DNA of 64,000 bases from Pseudomonadales bacterium. Its GTDB lineage: Bacteria > Pseudomonadota > Gammaproteobacteria > Pseudomonadales > Halieaceae. Under the pieces are notes generated by a model, which worked only from the letters and a program-made list of their open reading frames with translations, was not told the DNA's origin and made no database searches. A program made the translations under genes and the position numbers. The DNA lies in contig JACKNO010000004.1 of assembly GCA_024234815.1 (NCBI GenBank), positions 558,001-622,000 on the forward strand, read 5' to 3'. This document shows positions 36,194-44,428 of this stretch, in pieces (the first letter of the stretch is position 1; each line of letters starts with the position of its first letter).

Positions 36194-37202
36194 GAACCTG
36201 CAGCCCTACAATACCCTGGGACTCGCTGCTCGCGCCAAAGCCGTGGTGACGGTGGACAGCAATGCGAGCCTGCGCGAGGCATTGGCCTGGGCGCGGGAGC
36301 GGGGCCTGCCTGTGATCCCGCTGGGCGAGGGCAGTAATGTAGTCATAGCCGGTAATCTCGATGCGCTCGTGTTGCGCATGGCGACCCAGGGCACGGTGAT
36401 AGTGGAGGAGGGAGCCGACAGGGTGCTGCTGCGGGTGTCCGCCGGCGAGAATTGGCACCGCTTTGTGAGCTGGACGCTCGACCAGGGTTTTTATGGCCTG
36501 GAGAACCTCGCGCTCATTCCGGGCACGGTGGGCGCTGCACCTATCCAGAATATTGGCGCCTACGGCGTGGAGATTGGACCCATGGTAAGGCGGGTGCATG
36601 GCGTCACCGTGGTTGACGGACGGGAGTTCGTTATTGACGGTGCCGCATGCGCGTTTGGCTATCGTGACAGCGTTTTCAAACACGCGCTGCAGGACCAGGT
36701 GGTCATCACCGAGATCGATCTGGAACTCAGTCGCCGCCCGGCGGTGAGAGCGGATTACCCGGCCCTGGCCCGAACCCTGAAAGAGCGGGGTATTGACGAA
36801 CCGACGCCGGCAGATGTGTTCAGGACGGTTGTGGATATTCGACGCAGCAAGCTGCCCGACCCTGCTGTGGTGCCTAACGCGGGCAGTTTTTTTAAAAACC
36901 CGGTGGTGGCCGCGGAGAAAGCGCGGGAACTGGCGCGCTGTTTTCCCGACATGCCCTCGTATCCGCAGGACGACGGCAGTATCAAACTGCCCGCCGCCTG
37001 GCTGATCGACTACTGCGGGTGGAAAGGCTACCGGGGCGATCGCCTGGGTGTTCATCCGGAGCATGCGCTGGTGCTCGTAAACCTGGGCAATGACAATGGC
37101 GATGCATTGCTGTCGCTGGCTGCCGAGGTGGCCAGATCGGTAGCGGACACCTTCGATATAGCGCTATCCATTGAACCCAGGATTTATGGCGAAGCAGCGT
37201 GA
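36174..37202 (+). CDS. murB: UDP-N-acetylenolpyruvoylglucosamine reductase
   Basis: 342 residues, the FAD enzyme of the second committed step of peptidoglycan precursor synthesis. FAD-binding segments PLGEGSNVVIAG and IPGTVGAAPIQNIGAYGVE are clear, as is the catalytic region NAGSFFKNP. ATG 36174 has GGGAG 7 nt upstream and is preferred over the adjacent GTG. It overlaps the phosphatase gene by 20 bp and uvrC by 4 bp, so the whole run from exbB to pgsA may be one transcript. Confidence 0.96.
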   Translation: MLARCDENLQPYNTLGLAARAKAVVTVDSNASLREALAWARERGLPVIPLGEGSNVVIAGNLDALVLRMATQGTVIVEEGADRVLLRVSAGENWHRFVSWTLDQGFYGLENLALIPGTVGAAPIQNIGAYGVEIGPMVRRVHGVTVVDGREFVIDGAACAFGYRDSVFKHALQDQVVITEIDLELSRRPAVRADYPALARTLKERGIDEPTPADVFRTVVDIRRSKLPDPAVVPNAGSFFKNPVVAAEKARELARCFPDMPSYPQDDGSIKLPAAWLIDYCGWKGYRGDRLGVHPEHALVLVNLGNDNGDALLSLAAEVARSVADTFDIALSIEPRIYGEAA

Positions 37203-39025
37203 GCGAGTTTGATCACAAATCCTTTATCAAGGCGTTAACAACCCGTCCCGGCGTTTACCAGATGTATGACGCTGAACATAAGCTGCTCTATGTGGGCAAG
37301 GCCCGCAACCTGAAGAACCGGGTGGGCAGTTATTTCCGGGCCAGTGGCCTGACGGAAAAAACCATGGCGCTGGTGGCGCGTATCCACGAGATACAGGTGA
37401 CAGTTACCTCCACGGAAGTGGATGCGCTTCTGTTGGAACACAACCTGATCAAGACGCAGCAGCCCCCCTATAACATCCTGCTGCGCGATGACAAATCATA
37501 CCCATATATTTTTCTTTCCAGCGAGGACAAGTATCCCCGTATCAGCCTGCACCGCGGCGCCAAGCGGCGCAAGGGCCAGTATTTCGGCCCTTATCCCAGT
37601 GCCGGTGCCGTGCGGGACTCACTGCACTTTCTGCAAAAAGTGTTCAAGGTGCGCCAGTGCGAAGACAGTTTTTTCAGCAACCGCTCGCGCCCCTGTCTCC
37701 AGCATCAGATCGACCGCTGCACCGCCCCCTGCGTGGAACTGGTGACCGCGCAGGAGTACGCACAGCAGGTGGAAAATACGACGCTGTTTCTGAGCGGCAA
37801 ATCCCAGGAGTTGATGGTTCGCCTGGCCGACGACATGGAGCGGGCCGCTGCGCAGCTGGCCTATGAAAAGGCGGCGGTATTTCGCGACCAGCTGGCCCAG
37901 TTGCAACAGGTACAGGCCAGCCAGGGTATAGAGGGCGTGAAGGGTGACCTGGATATCATCGCGGCGGCGGTGGGCGGAGGGCGCGCCTGCGTGCAGGTGA
38001 TCTTCGTGCGGGGGGCGAGGGCACTCGGCAGCAAGACCTACTACCCGCCGTTGCGTCTGCAGGAAAGCCCACAGGAGGTGCTGGGCGCGTTCATTCCCCA
38101 GTATTACCTGGATGGGGTCCGGGCTGTGCCTGCTGAAATACTGACGAATGAATTACCGCAAGATTCCGCCACTCTCGCCCAGGCGCTGGCCGCACAGTCG
38201 GGGCGACAGGTTAAGCTGCGCAGCAAGGTGCGCGATGCTCGCGCGCGCTGGCTGCAACTGGCACTACAGACAGCTGAAACCAATCTTGCCTCCCACCTCT
38301 CGGGACGGCAGTCGGTCCTCGAGCGTCTGCAGGCGCTGCAGGAATTGTTGGGACTGCCGGAGTTGCCGGAACGCATGGAATGCTTCGATATCAGCCACAG
38401 TTCCGGAGAGGCCACTGTCGCCTCCTGTGTGGTGTTCGACCAGAACGGTCCGCGCAAGTCTGACTATCGCCGCTTCAATATCGAGGGTATTACCGGCGGC
38501 GACGATTACGCGGCCATGCACCAGGCGCTGGAGCGCCGCTACAAGCGGCTAAAGTCCGGGGAGGCGCCGATGCCGGATATCCTGTTTATCGACGGGGGCA
38601 GGGGTCAGGTAAGCCAGGCGAAGTCGGTGCTGGAGGATTTACAGGTGGCGGGTGTGGAAGTTATCGGGGTAGCCAAAGGGGTAACCCGCAAAGCAGGTTT
38701 TGAAACCCTGCTCAATGGCACCACCGGGCGCGAGTGCCAGTTGGGAGCGGACAATCCCGCGCTGCACCTGATTCAGCAGATACGGGACGAGGCGCACCGC
38801 TTCGCCATTACGGGCCATCGTGCGCGCAGGGACAAATCTCGCCAGCGCTCCCTGCTGGAGGACATTGCCGGAGTAGGTGCGAAACGGCGCAGGGACTTAC
38901 TGCGCCATTTCGGCAGCGCCCAGGCGGTGGAAAATGCCAATATCGAGGAGTTGAAGAAAGTTTCCGGAATTAGTGCCACAATGGCACAACAGATTTATGA
39001 TCACTTGCACAATATCGTTGATTAG
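37199..39025 (+). CDS. uvrC: Excinuclease ABC subunit C
   Basis: 608 residues. The N-terminal GIY-YIG nuclease (PGVYQMYDAEHKLLYVGKA) makes the 3' cut; a UVR motif near 200-235 (MERAAAQLAYEKAAVFRDQL) contacts UvrB; the RNase H-like 5' nuclease (FDISHSSGEATVASCVVF) and a C-terminal helix-hairpin-helix pair (LLEDIAGVGAKRRRDLL) complete it. Part of nucleotide excision repair. GTG start overlapping murB. uvrC-pgsA-tRNA is a common gammaproteobacterial cluster. Confidence 0.97.
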   Translation: MSEFDHKSFIKALTTRPGVYQMYDAEHKLLYVGKARNLKNRVGSYFRASGLTEKTMALVARIHEIQVTVTSTEVDALLLEHNLIKTQQPPYNILLRDDKSYPYIFLSSEDKYPRISLHRGAKRRKGQYFGPYPSAGAVRDSLHFLQKVFKVRQCEDSFFSNRSRPCLQHQIDRCTAPCVELVTAQEYAQQVENTTLFLSGKSQELMVRLADDMERAAAQLAYEKAAVFRDQLAQLQQVQASQGIEGVKGDLDIIAAAVGGGRACVQVIFVRGARALGSKTYYPPLRLQESPQEVLGAFIPQYYLDGVRAVPAEILTNELPQDSATLAQALAAQSGRQVKLRSKVRDARARWLQLALQTAETNLASHLSGRQSVLERLQALQELLGLPELPERMECFDISHSSGEATVASCVVFDQNGPRKSDYRRFNIEGITGGDDYAAMHQALERRYKRLKSGEAPMPDILFIDGGRGQVSQAKSVLEDLQVAGVEVIGVAKGVTRKAGFETLLNGTTGRECQLGADNPALHLIQQIRDEAHRFAITGHRARRDKSRQRSLLEDIAGVGAKRRRDLLRHFGSAQAVENANIEELKKVSGISATMAQQIYDHLHNIVD

Positions 39026-39030
39026 CTCGA

Positions 39031-39618
39031 GTGGAGCGAGACAGATTGCAGATCAATATTCCCAATGCGCTGACTATCCTGCGGATCGTGCTTATCCCCG
39101 TACTCGTCGTCGTTTTCTATGTGCCTTTCAAAAACCACCTGGTTGTCGCCTCCCTGATTTTCGCATTCGCAGCGGTCACCGACTGGGTGGATGGTTACCT
39201 GGCGCGACGGCTGGGGCAGATGACTGCCTTCGGTGCCTTCCTGGACCCGGTGGCGGATAAGCTGATGGTGGCCATTACGCTGGTGCTGCTGGTGGAGCGC
39301 CACGACACCCTGTTGTTCACCCTGGCAGCCTGCGTCATTATCGGCAGGGAAATCGTTATCTCTGCGCTGCGGGAATGGATGGCCGCGCTGGGGGAGCGCA
39401 CTTCCGTTGCCGTGTCATATATAGGCAAGGTCAAAACCGCATTCCAGATGCTGGCGATTACCGGTCTGTTGGCCATCGATCCCGCCCGCGACGAGAGCTG
39501 GCTGCTCGCACTGTGCTACCTGGTGCTCTACGCGGCAGCCGTACTCACCTTGTGGTCCATGTTCATCTATCTGAAAGCGGCCTGGATAGTGATCAAGGAT
39601 GTAGACAATCCTTTGTAA
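39031..39618 (+). CDS. pgsA: CDP-diacylglycerol-glycerol-3-phosphate 3-phosphatidyltransferase
   Basis: 195 residues, about four to five membrane helices; makes phosphatidylglycerol phosphate. The CDP-alcohol phosphotransferase signature D(x2)DG(x2)AR(x8)G(x3)D(x3)D is intact across DWVDGYLAR to GAFLDPVADK. GTG start 5 bp after the uvrC stop. Followed by tRNA genes, as in Escherichia coli. Confidence 0.95.
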   Translation: MERDRLQINIPNALTILRIVLIPVLVVVFYVPFKNHLVVASLIFAFAAVTDWVDGYLARRLGQMTAFGAFLDPVADKLMVAITLVLLVERHDTLLFTLAACVIIGREIVISALREWMAALGERTSVAVSYIGKVKTAFQMLAITGLLAIDPARDESWLLALCYLVLYAAAVLTLWSMFIYLKAAWIVIKDVDNPL

Positions 39619-39652
39619 TTCAGCCGGTTGCGAGAATTAGTTGGTATTGTTC

Positions 39653-39680
39653 TTGACTCAGGCATATTGGCGAATACAAT
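39653..39680 (+). promoter_or_regulatory. Promoter of the tRNA-Gly/tRNA-Cys cluster
   Basis: TTGACT (39653-39658), 16-bp spacer, TACAAT (39675-39680), followed by the GC-rich discriminator AGGCGCCG. A GC-rich discriminator is the hallmark of stringently controlled stable-RNA promoters. Confidence 0.75.
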
Positions 39681-39722
39681 AGGCGCCGTCAATTAGCTAC
39701 ACCATTGACCGCAGGCATCAAA

Positions 39723-39768
39723 GCGGGAATAGCTCAGTTGGTAGAGCGCAACCTTGCCATGGTTGTGG
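39723..39768 (+). pseudogene. Truncated tRNA-Gly copy (5' half)
   Basis: The first 37 bases are identical to the intact tRNA-Gly that starts at 39827, and the anticodon stem-loop with GCC is complete apart from one loop change. After the variable loop the similarity stops: there is no T arm and no 3' acceptor strand in the next 58 bases. It cannot fold as a tRNA. Confidence 0.85.
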
Positions 39769-39826
39769 CGGGGCGCGCAGCCTCGACGGTTCCGGCGACC
39801 ACGGCGGTGGTGACACGCAAAGATGT

Positions 39827-39902
39827 GCGGGAATAGCTCAGTTGGTAGAGCGCAACCTTGCCAAGGTTGAGGTCGCCGGTTCGAACCCGGTTTCCCGCTC
39901 CA
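39827..39902 (+). tRNA. tRNA-Gly (anticodon GCC)
   Basis: 76 nt with encoded CCA. Acceptor GCGGGAA/TTCCCGC, D arm GCTC/GAGC, anticodon stem CAACC/GGTTG with loop TTGCCAA, T arm GCCGG-TTCGAAC-CCGGT (last pair G-T). All arms pair well. It sits between two broken copies of itself and ahead of tRNA-Cys. Confidence 0.97.
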
Positions 39903-39968
39903 ATCCTCAATGTATCTAACAATGCATTGAAGGTTTTGGGAGTTCGAAGTGGTGCGCCACCCCGGCCA

Positions 39969-39984
39969 TTTCCCGCTCCAATCC
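39969..39984 (+). pseudogene. Remnant of a tRNA-Gly 3' end
   Basis: Sixteen bases (TTTCCCGCTCCAATCC) repeat exactly the acceptor strand, CCA and next four bases of the intact tRNA-Gly (39891-39906). The preceding 30 bases keep only a TTCGAA-like T-loop trace, so this is the tail of a decayed third copy. Confidence 0.65.
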
Positions 39985-39993
39985 CCCAAATAT

Positions 39994-40067
39994 GGCTCGG
40001 TGGCAGAGTGGTCATGCAGCGGACTGCAACTCCGTGTACGCCGGTTCGATTCCGACCCGAGCCTCCA
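39994..40067 (+). tRNA. tRNA-Cys (anticodon GCA)
   Basis: 74 nt with encoded CCA. Acceptor GGCTCGG/CCGAGCC, anticodon loop CTGCAAC, T loop TTCGATT. Same place as cysT in the Escherichia coli glyW-cysT-leuZ group; a tRNA-Leu does not follow here. Confidence 0.95.
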
Positions 40068-40385
40068 TATACCTTTTGAATAGCATCACCTGGCATCACG
40101 CCAGGTGCTTTGCTATGGCCTTAAATCCCCGCAAACAACACATTTTGTCCGGCTCAGCTTTGTGATCCTGCGTATCAGGCGATCACTTGTGCTGACGTGG
40201 ACACCCGCTAATAGGGGTACTTTCGCGGGTAACACGGACAACCCGACACTACGGCGTTACGCGCCAAAGTAGCCAAAGTGGGAGAAGCGGGCGCCGGGAG
40301 AAAAATAAGTTCGACGCCCTATCTGTATCTGGATACGAGTGGGATATACTCGTCCGACTTCAATGCGGCGGTGGTGCAAATCGTC
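40068..40385. other. 318-bp gap between tRNA-Cys and the BNR-repeat gene
   Basis: Apart from the hairpin at 40080-40116, I see only a weak ACCCGC/GCGGGT inverted repeat near 40202-40230 and a possible TATACT -10 at 40345-40350 for the next gene. The open frame of the next gene extends back to 40278 but those residues look non-coding. Confidence 0.4.
40080..40116 (+). terminator. Hairpin ending the tRNA cluster
   Basis: CACCTGGC and GCCAGGTG form an 8-bp stem with a 5-base loop, extended after a short mismatch by ATAGCA/TGCTAT. There is no long T run, so termination may be partial, or the hairpin may block 3' trimming. Confidence 0.55.
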
Positions 40386-41471
40386 ATGAAAGCGGGTGTG
40401 GTTATCCGGGTTGCCTTGCTGGCCCTGGTGGTTGCCGTTGGATCGCCCGCCCGGGCGACGGAAGAATTTGACGTATTGACGCAGCCCGCTGTACCCAGCG
40501 CCCGCGCTACCCATTCGCTAATCTACGCCCTGAGAAAATTCGGCGACCGCTACTTTGCCACCGGTATTCAGGGGCATATCCTTTACTCCGACGACGGTGG
40601 TGAAACCTGGAACCAGGCGCAGGTGCCAGTGCGTTCCGGCATCCTGAGCATCGATTTTCCCACCGCCGAGCAGGGCTGGGCCGTGGGCCACGAAGGCGTC
40701 ATTCTGCACTCCTCCGACGGCGGCAAAACCTGGGTAAAGCAGTACGACGGTATTCAGTATGCGCGCGAGGGGCTGGCCTACTACCAGGAACTGGCCGCAC
40801 AGGAACCCGACAACGAACTGTACCCTGTCCTCGTTGAAGAACTGCGACTGGCCAACGAGCAGGGGGCGGACAAACCCTTCTTCAAGGTGAAATGCCAGAA
40901 TGACCAGCGTTGCAACGCAGTGGGTGCGTACGGTATCTCCGTAGTCACTTTCGACGGAGGGCAGAGCTGGGAACATTCGATGCATCGCTATGAAAACGAT
41001 AATTTCAACCACATGTTCGATTATGCCCCCCTGCCGACCCCGGGTCGCTACTTTATCGCCGGTGAAGCGGGCCTGTTCCTGATTGCCGATATCAACCAGC
41101 GGGCTGCGCATAGAACCTATTCCGTGCCGTGGGAGGGCAGTTTCTTCGCCAGTGCGGCGACCGCAGACGGGGCAATAGTAATGGGCGGCCTGCGCGGGCG
41201 GATGTTCCGCACCGCCGACGAGGGCGCCACCTGGATCGTGGTGGACAAGCCGCAGACCAGTGCCATCGTTGCCGCCATCCGCCTGTCGGATGGGCGGCTG
41301 GTCGCTGTCAGTGCGGCGGGTGAAGTGCTGGTGAGCAGTGACAACGGCTTCACCTTCTCCCTCGTGCCCATCGAGTACGTCGGGCCCCTGAGCTCCGTTG
41401 CCGAAGGACCGTCCGACACATTGCTGCTCGGCGGCCTGAAGGGTATTCATAAAGTCACGCTGCCGCGCTAA
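40386..41471 (+). CDS. Secreted BNR-repeat (YCF48-like) protein
   Basis: 361 residues. ATG 40386 gives a clean signal peptide (VVIRVALLALVVAVGSPARA). The mature protein carries about five Asp-box/BNR repeats: LYSDDGGETW, LHSSDGGKTW, VTFDGGQSW, FRTADEGATW and VSSDNGFTF, which predict a six- or seven-bladed propeller in the periplasm. It is followed 27 bp later by an RND exporter. The same pairing occurs near lipid or steroid-type gene sets in other Gammaproteobacteria (from memory); the substrate is unknown. Confidence 0.8.
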   Translation: MKAGVVIRVALLALVVAVGSPARATEEFDVLTQPAVPSARATHSLIYALRKFGDRYFATGIQGHILYSDDGGETWNQAQVPVRSGILSIDFPTAEQGWAVGHEGVILHSSDGGKTWVKQYDGIQYAREGLAYYQELAAQEPDNELYPVLVEELRLANEQGADKPFFKVKCQNDQRCNAVGAYGISVVTFDGGQSWEHSMHRYENDNFNHMFDYAPLPTPGRYFIAGEAGLFLIADINQRAAHRTYSVPWEGSFFASAATADGAIVMGGLRGRMFRTADEGATWIVVDKPQTSAIVAAIRLSDGRLVAVSAAGEVLVSSDNGFTFSLVPIEYVGPLSSVAEGPSDTLLLGGLKGIHKVTLPR

Positions 41472-41498
41472 CAGCCGGGGCCTGGAGAACTACATACG

Positions 41499-43892
41499 AT
41501 GGCAAGCTCACAAGAATCGGACCTGCCCGTCATATCCGATCTTCGGGACTTCGATTTCCACTCCGGCACGTTCCTTGAGAGGCTGGTATTCAATAATCGC
41601 CCAACGGTGGTGGTCCTTTGCGTCCTGGTCACACTGGTCCTGGGGTACCTGGCTACAGGCATCAGGCTGCAGGCGGGGTTTGAGAAAACGCTGCCAAAGA
41701 GCCATCCCTATGTCCTCAATTACCGTGCCAACCAGACAGACCTGAAAGGCCTGGGCAACAACCTCCGGGTAGTGGTAGCGGTCGGGGAGGGCACCATTTT
41801 TACACCCGAGAACCTCGAGTATATCGAGCAGGTGAACGACGCGATTTTCTTCATGCCGGGGGTGGACCGCAACGGTATGAAGTCCATCTGGACACCCAAT
41901 ACCCGCTGGCAAACGGTTACAGAACTCGGATTCGAGGGCGGCCCGGTCATACCGGGGGATTACAACGGCTCCCCCGAGTCCATCGCGGCCGTCAGGACCA
42001 ATATTGCCCGGGCTGGAATCATGGGCGACCTGGTGGGTAACGATGAAAAGTCCGCCGCGATAATCGTGCCACTGCTGGACTGGGACCCCGAGACCGGCGC
42101 ACGGCTGGACTACGCGGAATTGAGCCACAAACTGGAAGGAATACGCGAGCAATATGCAGGCGATGACCTCGACCGGTCCATCCATATTATAGGTTTCGCC
42201 AAGCTGGTCGGTGATCTCATCGACGGCCTGTACGTGGTGATGGGCTTTTTCGCCGTCGCGGTGATCATTGCCACGCTGTTACTGTACTGGTACACCCGTT
42301 GCCTGCGCTCCTCGCTGATAGTGATAGGTTGTTCCCTGCTGGCGGTACTCTGGCAGCTGGGATTATTGGCGGCGCTGGGTTATGAACTGGATCCCTTCTC
42401 GATTCTGGTGCCATTCCTGATTTTTGCCATCGGTGTCAGCCACGGCGCGCAAAAACTGAACGGCGTGCTTCAGGATATCGGGCGGGGAACTCACCGCTAC
42501 GTAGCGGCACGATATACCTTCCGGCGCCTGTTCCTGGCCGGAGTCACCGCCCTGTTGTCGGACGGTGTGGGGTTCGCAGTGCTCCTGCTCATCCAGATCC
42601 AGGTGATCCAGGATCTGGCCATCACCGCAAGCATGGGCGTACTGGTCCTGATTTTCACCAACCTGATCCTCATTCCCATCACGCTCTCGTATGTGGGGGT
42701 TGGCAGGAAGGCGGCGGCGCTCGCCAGCGAACCGCCCAAGAGCCAGCAGGAGATGCATGTGTTCTGGCGGTTCCTGTTGCTGTTTACACACAGGGGGCCG
42801 GCCGCAGTGGCGATAGTGGTGAGCGCGCTGATGGCGGCCGGGGGCATCTATGTCTCCAGGAATCTGCAGATCGGTGACCTTGACCCCGGCGCACCCGAAT
42901 TGCGCGCGGACAGCAGGTACAACCGGGATGTGGCCTATAATGTGGAACACTATTCGGTGAGTACGGATGTGTTCGCGATCATCGTCAGGACGCCGGCGGA
43001 CGGCTGCATAGACTATCGCGGCCTGACCCTGGCAAACGAACTTGAGTGGCGCCTGCTGCAATTGGAAGGAGTCGAGGATGTCCGCGGGCTGAATGTTCGC
43101 GCCCGGGAAGTCATGGCGGGCATCAACGAAGGTTACATCAAGTGGCAGTCGCTGTTTCGCAACCAGGACACCATCAACTACGCGGTGAGCGAACTGGTAC
43201 CGGATTTCGTCAATCCGGCCTGTTCCCTCTGGCCCATGCAGGTCTACCTCGCTGACCACAAGGCCACGACCCTGAACCGGGTGGTCGAGGCGCTTGAGCA
43301 ATTCAATGCCGACTGGCCCAGTCAGAGGGTGGAGTTCCTAGGCGCGGCCGGAAGTTCCGGCTTTGAAGCGGCCACCAATATCGTGGTCAAGCAAGCCAAT
43401 CGCGATATGCTCTACTACGTCTATGGCGCGGTGATCCTGCTGTGCATGCTGACGTTCCGCTCGATAACGGGTGTGTTATGCGCCGTGCTGCCGCTGATGT
43501 TGACCTCGGTGCTGTGTGAAGCCCTGATGGTGTGGCTCGGGATCGGGGTCAAGGTCGCCACGCTGCCTGTGATCGCACTGGGCGTGGGAATCGGTGTGGA
43601 CTATGCGCTGTACGTGCTCACGGTGATACTGGCAAAAGAGCGCCAGGGGCTGGACCTGACCACCGCGTATTACGAGACCCTCAATTTTACCGGCCGCGTG
43701 GTGGCATTGATTGGCGTGACGCTGGCAGCCGGCGTGGTTACCTGGGCGGCCTCGCCGATCAAGTTCCAGGCCGATATGGGCATATTGCTGACATTCATGT
43801 TCATCTGGAACATGTTCGGAGCGTTGATCCTCATGCCTGCGCTGGCGACCTTTCTCATAAAGTCGCCGCCCGCCAACCCCGCCAAAGACTGA
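41499..43892 (+). CDS. RND superfamily exporter (MMPL/COG1033 type)
   Basis: 797 residues with two similar halves. Each half has a first helix (near 32-52 and 410-435), a periplasmic domain, then five helices (about 235-400 and 625-790). Motifs include ILVPFLIFAIGVSHGAQK in half 1 and VIALGVGIGVDYALYVL in half 2. It is a proton-driven exporter closer to the hydrophobic-lipid MMPL/HpnN type than to AcrB. It forms an operon with the BNR-repeat protein. Both sit in a segment absent from the Pseudomonas murB-rne order. Confidence 0.85.
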   Translation: MASSQESDLPVISDLRDFDFHSGTFLERLVFNNRPTVVVLCVLVTLVLGYLATGIRLQAGFEKTLPKSHPYVLNYRANQTDLKGLGNNLRVVVAVGEGTIFTPENLEYIEQVNDAIFFMPGVDRNGMKSIWTPNTRWQTVTELGFEGGPVIPGDYNGSPESIAAVRTNIARAGIMGDLVGNDEKSAAIIVPLLDWDPETGARLDYAELSHKLEGIREQYAGDDLDRSIHIIGFAKLVGDLIDGLYVVMGFFAVAVIIATLLLYWYTRCLRSSLIVIGCSLLAVLWQLGLLAALGYELDPFSILVPFLIFAIGVSHGAQKLNGVLQDIGRGTHRYVAARYTFRRLFLAGVTALLSDGVGFAVLLLIQIQVIQDLAITASMGVLVLIFTNLILIPITLSYVGVGRKAAALASEPPKSQQEMHVFWRFLLLFTHRGPAAVAIVVSALMAAGGIYVSRNLQIGDLDPGAPELRADSRYNRDVAYNVEHYSVSTDVFAIIVRTPADGCIDYRGLTLANELEWRLLQLEGVEDVRGLNVRAREVMAGINEGYIKWQSLFRNQDTINYAVSELVPDFVNPACSLWPMQVYLADHKATTLNRVVEALEQFNADWPSQRVEFLGAAGSSGFEAATNIVVKQANRDMLYYVYGAVILLCMLTFRSITGVLCAVLPLMLTSVLCEALMVWLGIGVKVATLPVIALGVGIGVDYALYVLTVILAKERQGLDLTTAYYETLNFTGRVVALIGVTLAAGVVTWAASPIKFQADMGILLTFMFIWNMFGALILMPALATFLIKSPPANPAKD

Positions 43893-44006
43893 GTTTGTCG
43901 TGCGATACCGCCATGGCTAGCCAGGCATAATTGTCATGAAACTTTACATATTTGGTATAAGCTACTAACCGATGTCCTCCAAGTCATTGATTGTATTGAG
44001 TTGATT

Positions 44007-44085
44007 GTAAGCGCTCAATCGAGCACAGGGTCGCCGGTCAGCAGTAGATGGCGCCGGGGAAGGGTGGGCTCTATTGAGCGCTTAC
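44007..44085. repeat. Perfect 13-bp inverted repeat, 53-bp spacer
   Basis: GTAAGCGCTCAAT at 44007-44019 and ATTGAGCGCTTAC at 44073-44085 are exact reverse complements. The AAGCGCT core resembles operators of LacI-family regulators, but no LacI-type gene is in the window. Function unknown. Confidence 0.7.
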
Positions 44086-44105
44086 GTTATGTGGTACGCG
44101 GCCAG

Positions 44106-44141
44106 AAAAGAAAAAAGGGTTCCGATTGCTCGAAACCCTTT
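44106..44141 (-). terminator. Rho-independent terminator of tRNA-Ser
   Basis: On the minus strand AAAGGGTT and AACCCTTT pair around an inner CGA/TCG stem, followed by TTTCTTTTC. It lies 6 bases past the tRNA-Ser 3' end. Confidence 0.8.
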
Positions 44142-44146
44142 CAAGA

Positions 44147-44236
44147 TGGCGGTGGGCTAAGGATTTGAACCTTAGGAGGGGATAAACCCTCAACGGTTTT
44201 CAAGACCGCCGCTTTCGACCACTCAGCCAGCCCACC
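44147..44236 (-). tRNA. tRNA-Ser (anticodon TGA)
   Basis: 90 nt on the minus strand, encoded CCA. Acceptor GGTGGGC/GCCCACC, anticodon loop CTTGAAA, long variable arm (GAGGG...CCCTC) as expected for Ser, and T loop TTCAAAT. Followed by its own terminator. Confidence 0.95.
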
Positions 44237-44343
44237 GAAAAACCATTTGTCTATTTTAGGGCTTGCCGTCCTGGTAATGTGAGGCTGGCAACCCCTGGAA
44301 ATTTGTTAGCCCTGTGAATTACGGGGCATATTTAAAAGCCTTT

Positions 44344-44368
44344 GCCTGCCTCGCAAAGCGAGGCAGGC
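44344..44368 (-). other. Perfect 11-bp hairpin downstream of rne
   Basis: GCCTGCCTCGC and GCGAGGCAGGC pair around a 3-base loop. On the minus strand it is followed by AAAGGCTTTTAAA, not a pure T tract. It lies between rne and tRNA-Ser and could end rne mRNA or protect it. Confidence 0.6.
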
Positions 44369-44391
44369 GAGATTATACAGTTATGGAAATG

Positions 44392-44421
44392 CGACACAAG
44401 AGGCGAGAGCCTCTGGTGTCG
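44392..44421 (-). other. Hairpin just after the rne stop codon
   Basis: CGACAC-AGAGGC and GCCTCT-GTGTCG pair with a single mismatch around a 4-base loop, 7 bases beyond the rne stop. With the next hairpin it makes a structured rne 3' end. On the plus strand it is followed by TATTTTAT, so it could also stop rightward transcripts. Confidence 0.55.
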
Positions 44422-44428
44422 TATTTTA

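Larger units (their letters stand above)
43893..44146. other. Gap between RND gene and tRNA-Ser terminator
   Basis: No gene is visible. The region contains a perfect 13-bp inverted repeat (listed separately) and the leftward terminator of tRNA-Ser. No rightward terminator for the RND gene is recognisable. Confidence 0.5.

Noticed and set aside
39602..39827. tRNA-associated integration site (att) hypothesis for the tRNA-Gly fragments
   Set aside because: No integrase is nearby and the fragments are 5' and 3' pieces around the intact gene within 260 bp, better explained by decay of a tandem array.
4315..40225. Shared 11-mer GGGGTACTTTC near 4315 and 40215
   Set aside because: An 11-base match is expected many times by chance in 64 kb, and the flanks differ.
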